From positions 5,984,501-6,048,500 of the forward strand of contig WPIO01000007.1 in the NCBI GenBank assembly GCA_009760855.2: a DNA stretch of 64,000 nt, in the 5' to 3' direction. Source of the DNA: Cristatella mucedo (Eukaryota; Bryozoa; Phylactolaemata; Cristatellidae). The notes under the pieces are model-generated. The model ran no database searches, was not told the DNA's origin, and saw only the letters and a program-made list of their open reading frames with translations. Made by a program: the position numbers and the translations under genes. Shown here in pieces: positions 24,111 to 35,498 of the stretch (within the stretch, counting starts at the first letter, position 1; each line of letters begins with the position of its first letter).

Positions 24111-24556
24111 GGGCTAAAGACAACGTAAGCAAATGTTCCGCATTAGTTTTAGTTAAAAATCACGAATATATTACATTGAGTCGACTCTTTCACACCCCTA
24201 CACCCATCAGTCAAAAACAGTGCGAAATGAACGCTCAACAGAAGCAAGCGACACTACACAGGCAAAAATTACACCTTCTCTTCAGCTTTTTGTGGTCTGT
24301 TGATGATGCCATCTTCCTTGCTCAAAAAAAGCGGAAATACAACAATCGAGCTTTACAATACGTGGACCAAAACTGTTGTCACTCCATGAACGAGTGCAAC
24401 CCCTCTAAAGACCTCTAAGGACGTAACCCAAAGTCGATGCTTTATGTCTCCAGGCCAAGTATATACAGCGACTATTGAGCACACTTCCGGTACCTGGTAG
24501 AAGTGCGACTGCTATGTGTGGGAAAGCGAGCGGCGGAGGACAGATGAATTAGTCAC

Positions 24557-24612
<56 letters not shown>

Positions 24613-25004
24613 TTGATCAGATACTGACCCGACTGTTGCATCATCGCCAACTACCTTTTCTCCGCTGCTGCTGCGTAAGCCAGCGAGCGAGCGAGCGAGA
24701 GAGGAACGAGGTAGAGAGAAAGAGCTAAATGGATTTTTCTAAAAAGTGCCAGGTGCAAGCTTTGGCCTAAGTTTCAAAAGATAGAGTATAAGTAAGCATG
24801 CATTGAAACACTTTCATAGATAACATGAAATAAACAGTACTAACTAACGGTAGTCGTAGCTCATCCGTCCATCAATCTAAGCAGTAAAGTTCTTTCCTAA
24901 TTCTGCACGTCCTCCAGTCAATTATTTCCAGACGCTTGCTTTTATTTCCACTAATAATTGCGTCTCATTCGTTTGTCCATCCACACTTCGATTGCTCAAG
25001 CTAT
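24111..25004. other. no gene recognised; contains a (GA)n tract
   Basis: A pure GA tract lies at 24564-24610 and GAGC repeats near 24680-24700. No coding exon or transposon was recognised in the rest. Confidence 0.35.
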
Positions 25005-25505
25005 TGTCATGAATGTGGTAACGGCTTCCACTTCCGGTCAAAACTAGGCCGCAAACAATGCGATCGCTCGTAACGACGCTAGTCTCAGCCTACACGCGAC
25101 GAATATTGGTGACGCCTGGACCTAGTAGCGCTGCTAGCTACTTTTAGGCGTTTCAATCGTGCGAGCAGAATAGCCGAAAGTAGCAGGAAGACGGCAGCGA
25201 CGAAGAGCGCTCATACCTTCACATATTAACTCCATAACCATAATATTGACAAGTGTATTTGACAGAAGCGGGCTGTTACGTTCAACCGTGGCTATGACGT
25301 ACACAGATGACTCTCCGGCCAAGATCTCAGATCAGCTCAAATGCCAAGGTCGAGTCTCAAATCACAACTTCCCGCCTATTTCATGGGGGTCGGCGTTGTA
25401 CACGGTTTTTTCGGTCATAAACCGTCTTATAATAGCAGATTCGAGATTAATGATTATCCGCCATAATCCGGCTGGTTTAGCTGTGGCCGCCGTTTCACTG
25501 CCCCC
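25005..25505 (-). mobile_element. 3' LTR of a minus-strand LTR retrotransposon
   Basis: About 500 bases are visibly similar in the same orientation to 28267-28800. Shared blocks include GAAGAGCGCTCATACCTTCA-like sequence, AACTCC(A/G)TAACCATAAT, ATGACGTACAC, CCCGCCTAT and TTATCCGCCAT(A/G)ATCCGGC. The copies differ by many substitutions and indels, so the element is old. On the minus strand the LTR ends in TGACA. A run reading AGGGGGCAG on the minus strand just before its start could be the polypurine tract. Confidence 0.75.
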
Positions 25506-25929
25506 TAATTGAATAAAGGCTGTCATTGGCCGTAAATAAAAATCCTAAAAACCAGCTATGGTAGTTGTCAACTTTCCGCTTCGGCATTTTGTCAGGCTCT
25601 AACACAAACTACTACTGAACACTGTCGGGTCTTTTTGTGCAAATCCAGAGGTTGGCAAAGGTTTCGGACTTCTAGGCCATTTCAGGAGGTCAAGAAGGCA
25701 CACTAGGCCAGAATAAACCACGCCCATTCCGCTGGCCCGCCGCAGTGGGCGTGTCCAGACGAACAAACATACAGAAAGCCACAGCTGTTGCGCAGAAACG
25801 CACGGCAATAATAGGGGTAGACATGTATCACCTCAACCCGGACATGCGCTTCTGTTCATATAAGCGCCTGATATCCGTTCTAAAAATAAACATGGGCTAC
25901 AGTTTAAACTGCAACCAGCAGTAATAAAG

Positions 25930-26520
25930 GGAAACAAAACTGCGACAATTCAATTACTAACCATTCGACCGTGCTTCTTATGCAGCAAATGTAAAGTGCC
26001 TAGAAGGACATTGAGTTCTCTCCGGGGTGCTATATAAAATTTACTATTAATTTTATTATCAATTAGGCCGGATCCAACAATAAATAACTAGAGTGGCGTT
26101 AGGCCGGACTGGAGTGCTAGCTAGGGCCTATCTGGCATAAAGGCTGGATTTTGCCGACCTCTGCAGTAACACTTTATGGCGCAAATCCGTCAAGGCTAAG
26201 GGCTGCCGCCGCTAGCCGTACGCAAAGCAAAGTCGCAGTTCTGAAACCGTACTGCAAAATGCGCGAAGCAAAATCCAGCACAGTAGCAGTTAGCTCTCAA
26301 CTCAAAGCAAAAAGCGGCCGAGAGTCGGCTCGCGCCTCGAAAACTAGTTATTTGAGATACTCTTAAGTCAAAGTACCTCTACTGAGAAGGGGAAAAAACT
26401 GCGACAACTCAGTTAAGCCGGATTCATTAATAAATAACTTGGGGGCCACTAGGTCGGACTGGAGCACTAGCTCGGCCGGAATTTGCCTGAAGGCCGGAGT
26501 TTGCCGACCTCTGTGCTAAA
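25930..26520. repeat. two copies of a ~130-base direct repeat inside the LTR element
   Basis: Sequence from GAAACAAAACTGCGACAATT through GGCCGGACTGGAGTGCTAGC to TTTGCCGACCTCTGCAGTAA (25930-26170, interrupted by a LINE-A tail) recurs from GGAAAAAACTGCGACAACTC through GTCGGACTGGAGCACTAGCT to TTTGCCGACCTCTGTGCTAA (26390-26520). The second copy lacks the LINE insertion. Confidence 0.8.
25957..26058 (+). mobile_element. LINE-A 3' tail insertion with 7-bp target-site duplication
   Basis: The 102-base insertion starts in the LINE-A 3' UTR (CTAACCATTCGACCGTGCTT), includes the AAAGTGCC and GGTGC arms and ends in a degenerate ATT tail. It is flanked by TCAATTA at 25950-25956 and 26059-26065. The matching repeat copy near 26405 has a single TCAGTTA, that is, the empty site. 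Confidence 0.9.
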
Positions 26521-28251
26521 CTGTCGCTGTGGCTGTCTTAACAGCATCTTTATCGTCTACAGCCGTTCCACCAACGAACTGGACTTTAGAAAGTCTCCAG
26601 ACACTCTGTTTTAAATGTGTTCAGGTCGTCAACAATTCATTTGGCTGAAAACAGATTAGAACCTTTAGCCGTAGTGCAATCGTAATGTATATTTAAAATA
26701 TATCTTATTAGAAAGTGATTATTACACACAGCATAGGTAGAAGTAGACCTTCCTGCACCATTGCCCGAGAAATTGTAACTTCGTCTTATCATGTTCGGTA
26801 CTGACATTGCCTCAGCAATCCTGTTTTGTCTGCCTTTAGTTCAGTTAAACAGTCTGTGCGGTATGGTAGATAAAGTCTAGTGTTCAACGACTCTTTGACG
26901 AATACACCCAATGACAGACTTCAAACGTCTAGTGTCCAACATCTCTTAGAAGCATAAACTCGCTGGCAGACTTTAAAAATACAGTTAAAATTTAAGCTAC
27001 TACAAATTGAAACGATAATTTTAATGCATTTGCTTTTACGACACGTGGAATCAGCAGCCGTGGCATGGTCGTAACTGGTCCACGTTGATCAATATTCGCG
27101 TAATTAAAGATGACGACATTAGATTCGTCAGGTTGCATAGCCAATTGCATTATCAGAGAAGAAGTCACGCAAACATCATCAACACGCGCAAGAAGAAGTC
27201 GGAAAGCATGCGGAAAGTAGTCACCGTTCAAACGTAGAGCTTGCGACATGGACAGGTAGTCCTCTCCATCATCAAGCAAGCTGCAGCATGCGATAAATTG
27301 CCTTGTTGCTAAGCTGAATATTCCCAGAACATGGTTCCTCGTTTGGCATGCAGCAATGCTTAAGTACTGACATACACCTTAGTGCGGCGGACACTATCAG
27401 TAGTAAGCATACAGAAAGAGAAAGCAGCGTATTGAATGTCAGAGCAGCACTCGGTAACCTCGACAGTTCGAGCTGCATCAGTCTCGAAGCAAGTTGTAAG
27501 AGTCACCGACTCCACAGTAGCTATTCCCGGCGCAGGAAGAACGACCACTGCACACCTCAAATCGTCAGTCACGGCTAAGGTACCGCACACCTGAAAGTTA
27601 CCAACAGCCGCTTCTATATTATTGTGCAACACTACAATTCCGGATTTTCGAGCCGTGCATTGGGCCTACCCAATGTTAACACACGGAGCTTCAACCATGG
27701 CCTAGGCCCGTTCTACATTGGTCCATCGCCCTAGACATCTTCTGACATCTTCCAGATTGGCCGTAGTCAGTTCAGGCCTGCTGCTGTCATTAGCGCACTT
27801 CTATTTCTGCCTTGAAACAGTCTCAGCAAATAGCTGGTTAGCCGTGACATTTGAGGTAGATAATTCTGACTCCTGCCCCAGACGCTGGCGAACGTCTGCC
27901 TTCAGTGCATACATACTCTCCGCACAAGCACGTCTAAATGCTGCTGTACGCTGCTGCTCAGCAGCCGGTATCGCATCGCAGTATCATTGGCGCGAGCGTA
28001 TTTTCATAAGTTGCAATTTGCTTAATTTTGGCTAATCATGGCACCGAGATTCGCCAAAGTTCAGCAGCGAACTTTTCTGAATCGCTAAGTTCACCATAGC
28101 AGTCAGCTATTTTTCGTCGTTCAATGACAGAATATCACAATCAATCCGCCGATAAGGAAGTCCATCTTTCGGGTCCGACGTTTATCAAAACAGTCACAAG
28201 CAATGAGACTGGCGCGAGATGACTGCTAGGGGTCCTCAACTAGTATCCGAT

Positions 28252-28266
28252 ACTTCTGACACCCAA
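28252..28266 (-). other. primer-binding site of tRNA-Leu type
   Basis: Directly inside the right LTR the + strand reads ACTTCTGACACCCA, the 3' end of a tRNA-Leu (TCTGACACCA) with one extra C. On the minus strand this is the usual TGGTGTCAGAAGT site with one extra G. It sets the orientation of the element (5' LTR on the right). Confidence 0.7.
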
Positions 28267-28800
28267 TGTCAAAAGTGCAGTGGACGGCTCCTACTTTCGG
28301 TCAGAACTTGGCCGCAAACACGGCGATTGCTCGTAACGGCGCTAGTCCCAGCCGACGTGCGGCGACGGACAATGGTGACTCCTGAACCTTGCGGCGCGGC
28401 TAGCCGCTCGTAGGTACGCTGCACCAACGCGCGCATGGGTGCCGTCGTTAGCAGGAACACAAAGAGCGCTCATACCTTCACAGAGCAACTCCGTAACCAT
28501 AATTAATTTAGACAAGTCTATATGACGGCAGCAGACGGTTACGTTCAACAGCGGCCATGACGTACACCGAAGGCTCTCCAGCTTAGAGCTCAAATCAGCT
28601 CCAGTGCCAATTCCGAGTGTCGACTTACAACTGCCCGCCTATCCCGGGGCGCCGGCTTTTTATATGGCCCCGGCCATAAACTATCGCATAATTGCATAAC
28701 CGCGAATAATGGTTATCCGCCATGATCCGGCCGTTTTGCTTTAGATGGCGCCGGCGTTTAAGTACGTACACGTCCCGCTATACCACCTATTGGTTACGCA
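28267..28800 (-). mobile_element. 5' LTR of the minus-strand LTR retrotransposon
   Basis: It is the partner of 25005-25505. On the minus strand it carries a TATA box (CATATAAAAAGCC, complement of about 28653-28665) that is degraded in the other LTR, and it ends in TTTGACA next to the primer-binding site. The outer boundary near 28800 is uncertain, and no clear target-site duplication was found. Confidence 0.72.
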
Positions 28801-29379
28801 CTGCCCCAGTAGCCCTGTTTATACGGCAGATAGCTTCTCGGGGCCCGGAAGAGCGTTCGTGCTGACTGCGAAAGGTCTTTCAGCAAGACATTTTAAACTT
28901 CCGGGCCTTGAATCAAGTGCATATTTTTCGCGATTCCGACACGGACGTACTGCTTGCGTTTCGGTGAGAAATTCCACTCTGCCGCTAGGAGGAAATGGCG
29001 CGGTGCACTGGAGGCTTTTCTGCTGAGCCAATCGGGTCCCTAAACGGCCGACTTCCGCCACGCCTCTCAGTCCCTCGGTGACCGCTGACTTGCGCTGCGC
29101 CGAACTTCTCGCCAAAAAGACTAAGGGAAAAGTGGAGCAGCAGCGCGAAAAGAATAGTCGAGAAACTGAAGTGCCGCTTTGGAAGTCGCGGACGACGCTA
29201 AAGTGGCGAAAGTAAAGCGCAAGACTAGGCTGCGGAAGAGAAGACGGCGCAGTTGCGATGCAACTGCGTCAAAAAACTTTTCTAATTTGTCCGTCGTTCG
29301 CCGTTGCGAAGTGGCTAGCAAAAGCGTGAGATATTAAAAACAGATGCTGGTAAAAAAAACACATTTGACAAGAGCGCGC

Positions 29380-30742
29380 GCTGCTCCCAGTCGCACCGCC
29401 GCCGGCGGCCGGCCGCTCAGTGCATTTCGCGCCTCTCGAGTGTCGCTACGTGAGTCTCGCGAGTGCATTATTTCGAGACCTGATTTATGACATTACGTCA
29501 TCCGCCGATGAGTCATTTCGTTTTGTGGCATTCGAGGCTTCGACTTGCGCGCACACTTCCTTGCTAAGGATGGCTTCTGCGCGCTGCCCTGGCGTGCGCG
29601 GCGCTCTCCGACGATCTGAGCCTGAGTACAGCGCTCGAGCGCCAAGGCGCAGGCGAGCCGTCTTTTCGCTTGCTGCACGTCGAGATCCACCCCGCCGTAT
29701 GCAGCGCATCCCGAGATTGAGCTCTAGATTGTGCATCGCCGTGCTCGGTGTGAGCAACCGGGAGCAGGAAGCCGGTCACAAAGCAGTCGCAACCATTCAA
29801 ACAAAGAGCGTGTCCTCCGCGACGTCGGGTGCGCAGTCTTCGCGTTCGCGACTGGGAGCATCGACGGCGATGTGCCACGCGCCGCGGCGGAGCCCAACAT
29901 GAAAGGCGAGAGAAAGGTGAGTGAAAATTCCTGTCCCTCCTTCGTTCACGCGTACTCGTCTCGGCAATAATTCGCACTCGTGACTTTTGCGCCGCTCTGG
30001 AAACTGGAAATGCCGACGCCACAGACTTGACCGGGACGGTATGCAACCATTAATTCTCCGGCGGTGCGGCAGATGCTGAGGCAGTCAAGGAAAACGGCTG
30101 GCTGCTCGGTCGCGACGCTGGGCCGAGGCTGCGGCCGTCTCTGCACTTTCGTGGAGAAAGCTGACATTTGCTGCGCTGGCTGCGGTGCTCGCGGCGTGCG
30201 TCAGCCGCAACGCAGACTAGTCGGAGCCTCTTTTTCGGAATACTTAGCAGAAAGGGGACGACGTTATCGAACCGCGCGCCCCCCCCCCTGCCGCCAACGC
30301 CAGCGCGCGCGCGAGCGGAAGCCCGCTTCCTGCCTCCGGTGAGCCGGCCAGACGACCGACCAATCGTCGGCGAGCGTTGCCGCGAGAGGCCAGTTCCGCA
30401 CCAGACCGATAGGCGGTTGTTCTGCGACTGAGAGCGCGCGCGCGCGGCGCTCGCCAATCGCGTCTGTTCGCCGGCTAGAGCAGACGGCGATTGTTGTATG
30501 ATGCTGGAATGCTCATCTGCAGGAGTGCCACGCGGCCGCTCTCGCAGCTGAGCGGATGGGCGGGAGCATTTCCTCCGAGCGCTGCCAGTCGCTCGCTTTT
30601 GCCGACCGTTGATCGGCGCTAATTTTCCACGTATGCCGAACGACGACCGCACGCCATAGGCTGCAGTCGAGCTTCGGAAAGGCCCTCGAATCTCTTGCAC
30701 GCCATCATTGGACGCCACGGTAAGCAAGCGTGCCGCGTCATC

Positions 30743-30744
<2 letters not shown>
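29380..30744. other. CpG-rich island with a possible first exon on the + strand
   Basis: The sequence becomes abruptly CpG-rich, with many GCGC runs. At 29899 ATGAAAGGCGAGAGAAAG is followed at 29917 by GTGAGTG, a consensus splice donor, in a frame open upstream. A further donor-like CCACGGTAAGC lies at 30720. No downstream exon was identified. Long Arg/Ser/Ala-rich frames on both strands are expected from base composition and are not called genes. The region probably includes a promoter. Confidence 0.35.

Positions 30745-30802
<58 letters not shown>
30745..30802. repeat. (GA)n microsatellite
   Basis: About 28 pure GA units at the edge of the CpG island, directly after a donor-like site. Confidence 0.95.
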
Positions 30803-30804
<2 letters not shown>

Positions 30805-31295
30805 CCGATACAGGTAATTAGCTCAGCGGGGCCGCTAGCTGCGAATAGTTCTAGTCACGACCTCCTCGGCTCTGCAGTCAGTGAGCTCGACTCGGATGAG
30901 AGCACTCGCTAATTGTTTGCCGGTTGAGCTCGCTGCGCGAAAAGCCGATCTAGCGAGCCTAGGAGTCGGGCAACGCGTACGCTGACGAAGGCCGAGGGCA
31001 AAGGTTACTCTCGGGGCCCGATTCGCAGTCTTGGCTCTGCTGGGCCAGCTGAAACCGAATTCCTACGGGCGTGAAAGAGCGGGGCACCTCGAGACGCCAG
31101 CTCGAGACAGTTCGTCATTTTGCCCTCGTAGCCACCAGCGCCCACTGCCCTGGCGCCTCGGCTTAGCACAGGTGGCGACCGCGTCGTCTTGCGTCTTTGC
31201 CTGTAATCTTAAACTGTCAAAACTCGCATGAGCATTCAACCGGAAGATTATCTCTTTCCCTCTGTCTCTCTCTCCCTATTTATTTTTCTCTAACT

Positions 31296-32092
31296 GTAAT
31301 GAATTACAATGTACTGTAATGTATCTCCGTCTGTAACTCCACAAATCCACCAAGACTAGGTGAGTGTAACGCAGGAGAGTTTTCTGTAGTGCACTCGAAG
31401 CCTAAGCGGCTGTCAGTACACATTTGGTAGCCAACGCACTTCACTTCACGCTACAAAGAGAAAGTGGGAAACATAGCTGTTTCAGGCAGGCAGTTGAGGA
31501 AGTGAGTGGCATAGAAGTAGTACCCCAGGAAGGCTGGAATAGATTGAGCCAAGCCGTGGCGGGCCTTGGGGGTCGGCGTAAGAACTTTGCTCTGTATTCG
31601 TTGATCAACCGGCAGCCATCCTAGCTCTTTTCGCAAAGACGGCACATGATCAAACCTCTACAATTTGCAAACTAGCTTGCAGCTATATTCATAGCCAGCT
31701 GCAGTGGCCTGGTGGCTAATTAGGCAACCCGGCCAAAAGACAATTAGAATAATCTAGCCGAGACACAACTAAGGAGCTAGTTAAATTTTTGCAAGCCACC
31801 GTGGAAGACAGTTCCTGATCTAAGATAGGGATCGGAAGTGGTGGCTAGCCGTGTAAGCAGTTTTCTTAATGAAACTTTTAAAATTTAGGTGGCTTTCAAA
31901 GACTGCGCATTAATACCGAGCGGACGGAGATGGCTGAGAAACAGCACAACCTATCGAAAGAACCAAGTTTTGTAATTCATGCTTGAGAGGTCCTCTGCGT
32001 AGTAGCTCCATATTGTCGTCTTTTAGTTTAAGGAAATTTTCCGACATTCGGGATCCAATTTCCGCAAGGTAAGCCTTCAGTTTATTACTCCT
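31296..32092 (-). mobile_element. LINE-B copy, minus strand
   Basis: The tail (TTACAGTACATTG-type on the minus strand), 3' UTR and C-terminal region are on the left. The right end reads LKAYLAEIGSRMSENFLKLK then a degraded GPLKHELQNLVLSIG, the segment just after the reverse transcriptase. An internal deletion and frameshifts are present. The right end stops exactly at a large palindrome. Confidence 0.8.
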
Positions 32093-32095
32093 GAG

Positions 32096-32133
32096 CGAGC
32101 GCTCCTGAGCGAGCGCTCGCTCAGGAGCGCTCG
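32096..32133. repeat. 38-bp perfect palindrome
   Basis: The half-site CGAGCGCTCCTGAGCGAGC at 32096-32114 is followed immediately by its exact reverse complement at 32115-32133, with no spacer. A partial third copy of CTCCTGAGCGAGCG lies just left at 32089-32102. It marks the junction of the LINE-B copy with CpG-rich DNA. Confidence 0.95.
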
Positions 32134-33343
32134 TGCGTCGGCGCAGCGGCGACGACTCGCGGAGAGACAGGGAGACGGGCCCGCTAAAGCCGCGGCGCGG
32201 CGCTCGTGCCGTTCGGCACGGCTCATCTCTGCCAAGAGCAGCCCCGCGGGGGGACGCGGCAGAGAGCGCGCAGCGGCGCGCTAGCCGGCGGAACCGTCGG
32301 GATGGAAGCGGCTTTCCGTAGTGGGAAATTCGCGTTAATTCGGACGCCGCTCGATAGAGGCCGCCGCCGCAGCCGCGGTTCATTCGGCAGTCCCGCGGTC
32401 GCTGCTCGGCGATCGGAATTCCGCGTAAATTCCCTACGACGCTCAGCCGCATCCCAAAGGCCGGATCGCTCCGTCGGAAGCCTCGTGGTAGAGCTCGTCC
32501 ATCTTTCGCGGCAGGCGAACGAGCGTCGCAACTGCGTTCGTTGCTCGCTTGCGGACAGGGCCGCGGAATGGGCGGCGCTTCGACGCGGTGCGTCGATAAA
32601 TCGAGAGTGCGCGCGTCGCCAGGGGCACGTGCTAATGGCCCGAGCCCGGTCGGGCGCCCGGGATTTCTACCTAAAAGCTAAGAGCTACGGCGGGCGCAGC
32701 CGCTGCGGCGCCGCATCGGCAAAACGCGCCGAGAGTAGAGTAGAGCGCGCGGCATTCGGACGCTTGGGAGCGCGATTCACTCTCCGCAGCAGCCCGAGAG
32801 CGGCCGGGTGCGTGGGCGGCGATTGCGCCTCTCTCGCCGCGCTCGGCTGCGACCGCATTCGTGCCGAGGAGTTGCGGTAATTAAGCAATCAAAATATCCA
32901 GATGATCGGAAGATCTCTCTGAGCCGGTTCACTGGCGCGCCGCCACCTCGCTCCGGCCGAGTGAGCGAGCCGAGCGAGTCGACGCGACGCGCCAGCTGAG
33001 CGCGGCTACTGCCGAAAAAGCGGCCGGCGCACTTGCGGCCGACAATGCGCGTCTAGTCCAAGGTGCAAGGTAAATCATGCTACGCTACGCGTCCGCCTCG
33101 ATAGGTCGCAGCTACGCGCGCGCTCGCGCGCGACGTGAGCGGCGACCCAGCGAGAGCGCGCGCGGCATCCGCAGAGCGCTCGCAGCTACTTCCAACGAGA
33201 GCGTCTGTCGTAGAGTGCCCGCCGGCTCGCGGCGGCGAATTCTTTGACAGAGTGTGCTGGCCGCCCGTTCGCGAAATCTTCGCGACCTTTAGAGTCACCT
33301 TTGCAGTCGCTGTCGACCCGCACGAATTCCACAAAGCGGCGGC

Positions 33344-33345
<2 letters not shown>
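32134..33345. other. CpG-rich island, no gene assigned
   Basis: Very CpG-rich. A long + frame at 32206-32880 is Arg/Ala/Ser-rich, starts without a good ATG and matches no domain I know, so it is treated as compositional. A donor-like GCAAGGTAAAT occurs near 33066. It probably belongs to a promoter or 5' exon. Confidence 0.35.

Positions 33346-33404
<59 letters not shown>
33346..33404. repeat. (CA)n followed by (TA)n microsatellite
   Basis: About 23 CA units run directly into about 7 TA units. Confidence 0.95.
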
Positions 33405-33436
33405 CGGCACGCTTTGTCCTTTTGTCACAACGACGG

Positions 33437-33610
33437 ATGGCAAGCTGCAATGCCGCAGCCACTCCTGCCAGACCACGGTCTTGCAGATTGAGCGAAACAC
33501 ACCCACGTCCGGTCTCTACCCGCAAAGACAGCGACGCGGCAAATGCGGCCGGACCGAGCTGCGGTAGCCCACAAATCGCTGCTCGTCGAAACGCCGCGCA
33601 CGTCGTGGCA
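33437..33610 (+). CDS. possible Ala/Arg-rich exon before a splice donor (weak)
   Basis: ATG at 33437 opens a frame MASCNAAATPARPRSCRLSE and onwards to 33610, where GGCAG is followed by GTGAGCG, a consensus donor. No conserved domain is recognised and the frame lies in CpG-rich sequence, where open frames arise easily. No partner exon was found. Confidence 0.15.
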
Positions 33611-33697
33611 GGTGAGCGAGGGCGCACCGGCTGCGGCAGTGCCGCGAAGCGAGTGGCACAGCTACGATGCGATGCGGACGAGTGATGGCGTGGGTGG

Positions 33698-33848
33698 GGC
33701 GAGGCTAGGGGTGACGTTAGGGCGAGGCTGCTGGCGAGATTGGAGCGAGGCTGAGGGCGAGGCTGGGGGCGAGGCTGGGGGCGAGGCTGGGGCGAGGCTG
33801 GGGGCGAGGCTGGGGGCGAGGCTGGAGGCGAGGCTGGGGGTGAGGCTC
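33698..33848. repeat. GC-rich minisatellite, unit about 12 bases
   Basis: About a dozen tandem units of GGGGGCGAGGCT and 11-base variants, with substitutions concentrated at the edges. Confidence 0.9.
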
Positions 33849-33990
33849 TGATTGTCTAGGTAGCGATCTTGGACGTGCTTACAGGCAGCAGGCAGGGTCG
33901 GTTGGATAGAAAGAGAACGCCAAACGGGTGCTGTGCGGCGCTGTGATCGTTGGCTGGTGCAGCTCAGAAGTTAGGGTAGAGAGCAGAGAA

Positions 33991-34027
<37 letters not shown>

Positions 34028-34723
34028 AGCGTCGGGGCATGCCAGCCAGGTCTGAAAATGCGAAGGAGCCATTTTGGTAGTCGGCTATGGCCGTGGCAGC
34101 GGACAGCGCATCTGCGAGTTCGGAATCTTGGCAATTGCTATGCACTCGACTGTAGACTCGATGAATGAGCTGTCTCGAGCTTGCCGCGTCAAAAGAAAAG
34201 TGCTGCCGCGCGAACAAGCTGCTGCCCTCGTCGTGCGACGGTGGAGAGCAATCGCGAGGTGATCAGCTACCGCACAGCGCGCTCCGAGGCACGCGCAGCC
34301 GCCGCCTGCAGCCGTCGCGTCGTCTTCGGTCGGTCGGCGGAACGACCCGCTCGGCCTCAGCTCGAGGCCGCCCCTCTCACCTTCCGCTTCCGGCTCCTCG
34401 TGCCTGCCTCTCACCTCGGTCGTCGGTGCCAATGGCGCGATGGACGAGACGGCGCCGACGCAACGTCATAACATCACCGACAATAACACAATAACATCGC
34501 CGACGTAGCTTGTCAGCTCGTGGGCTCAGCTCTTGCGAAAAAAAAGTGCTCGCTCGTCAGCCACGAGCCAGGAACGCCCCTGTTGCTCCTGCGGCTCTGC
34601 CGGCGGCGGCGGCGGCGGCGGCGGCGTCGCGGTCGGTGGCACCGTCGCCGCCGGCAACGCGAGGCGGCTACAGCGGCTGATGTGCGCTCGCTGTGTCGTC
34701 TCCGCGGCTGCAGCGGCGTGCGC

Positions 34724-34815
<92 letters not shown>

Positions 34816-35250
34816 GACTTCACCGATGGCGCCGAAGGTTCGCGTTGCATCGAGCTGTGTCACGCTGGCTGAGAAGCAAAGCCTTGAAAAACAAAGTCAA
34901 ACGTGTGCCGGAGAAAAGCTCACGTTTTACTAGACGAAAGGGGCGAACAAAGTGTCCGGCAGAGCTGGGCGTCGCGCGAGCTCATAGCCAGCCAGTCTCT
35001 GAAGGCATGGCTTTCCGGGTGCGCTTCGCAGCCATGAGCAGCTGTACATGAGCTCCTGCGCGAGACGATCGAGTCGGGCTGGTCCCAGAGCTGGCTCCTT
35101 CGACAACGGAACTGCCGAGAGCGACTTCCGACTTGGAAGCGTAAACTGGAGGCGCACTGCTACAACTGGAAGGGGGGTGACGAGAACCATGCACTCCTTC
35201 GTCATGGTGGCTGTGTGCCGAGCTAAACTGGCAGAGTGCAAGTAATTGTA
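33849..35250. other. CpG-rich region with several microsatellites, no gene assigned
   Basis: It holds GA (33994-34022), GGC (about 34600-34626) and CT (34728-34813, about 43 units) tracts in CpG-rich DNA. The long frames through these tracts are artefacts of the repeats. Splice-consistent conserved coding sequence was not seen. Confidence 0.4.
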
Positions 35251-35498
35251 ATAATAACGATGATTTTATAACCAACCTATGCAATTTTGAATGTAATCAC
35301 GTGAGGTTGGCACACCAGTCAACGAAAGCCACTCATGATTCGCTATCCGGCGCTACCGAATGGAAAGGGAGCTTAAGAATGTACATATATAAACTGACAC
35401 TCATAGTTAAAATTAAAATGTCAAAAAATAAAGTGGAAAAAAGAAAAGTGGCAACTTTTGTTTTTCCAATGACATTTTATGACGAGATATGACAGTTA

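Larger units (their letters stand above)
25506..28266 (-). mobile_element. internal region of the LTR element, no recognisable pol
   Basis: The region is 2.7 kb between the two LTRs. Minus-strand segments look coding: at about 27750-28020 AAEQQRTAAFRRACAESMYA, then LKADVRQRLGQESELST (helical, gag-like); at 27632-27360 VCGTLAVTDDLRCAVVVLPA and onwards; at 27279-26992 SMSQALRLNGDYFPHAFRLL and onwards. I do not recognise the last two and find no protease, reverse transcriptase or integrase motif. The element is therefore either deleted or non-autonomous. It contains an internal direct duplication and a LINE-A insertion at its left end. Confidence 0.55.

Noticed and set aside
30050-30727. 225-codon minus-strand frame
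   Set aside because: Same compositional argument; no recognisable motif and no supporting splice sites.
32206-32880. 224-codon + strand frame in the CpG island
   Set aside because: Begins with GTG, Arg/Ala/Ser composition as expected by chance in such DNA, no domain.
34513-35051. Frames of 116-172 codons on both strands
   Set aside because: Produced by the CT tract and CpG-rich sequence; both strands are equally open.
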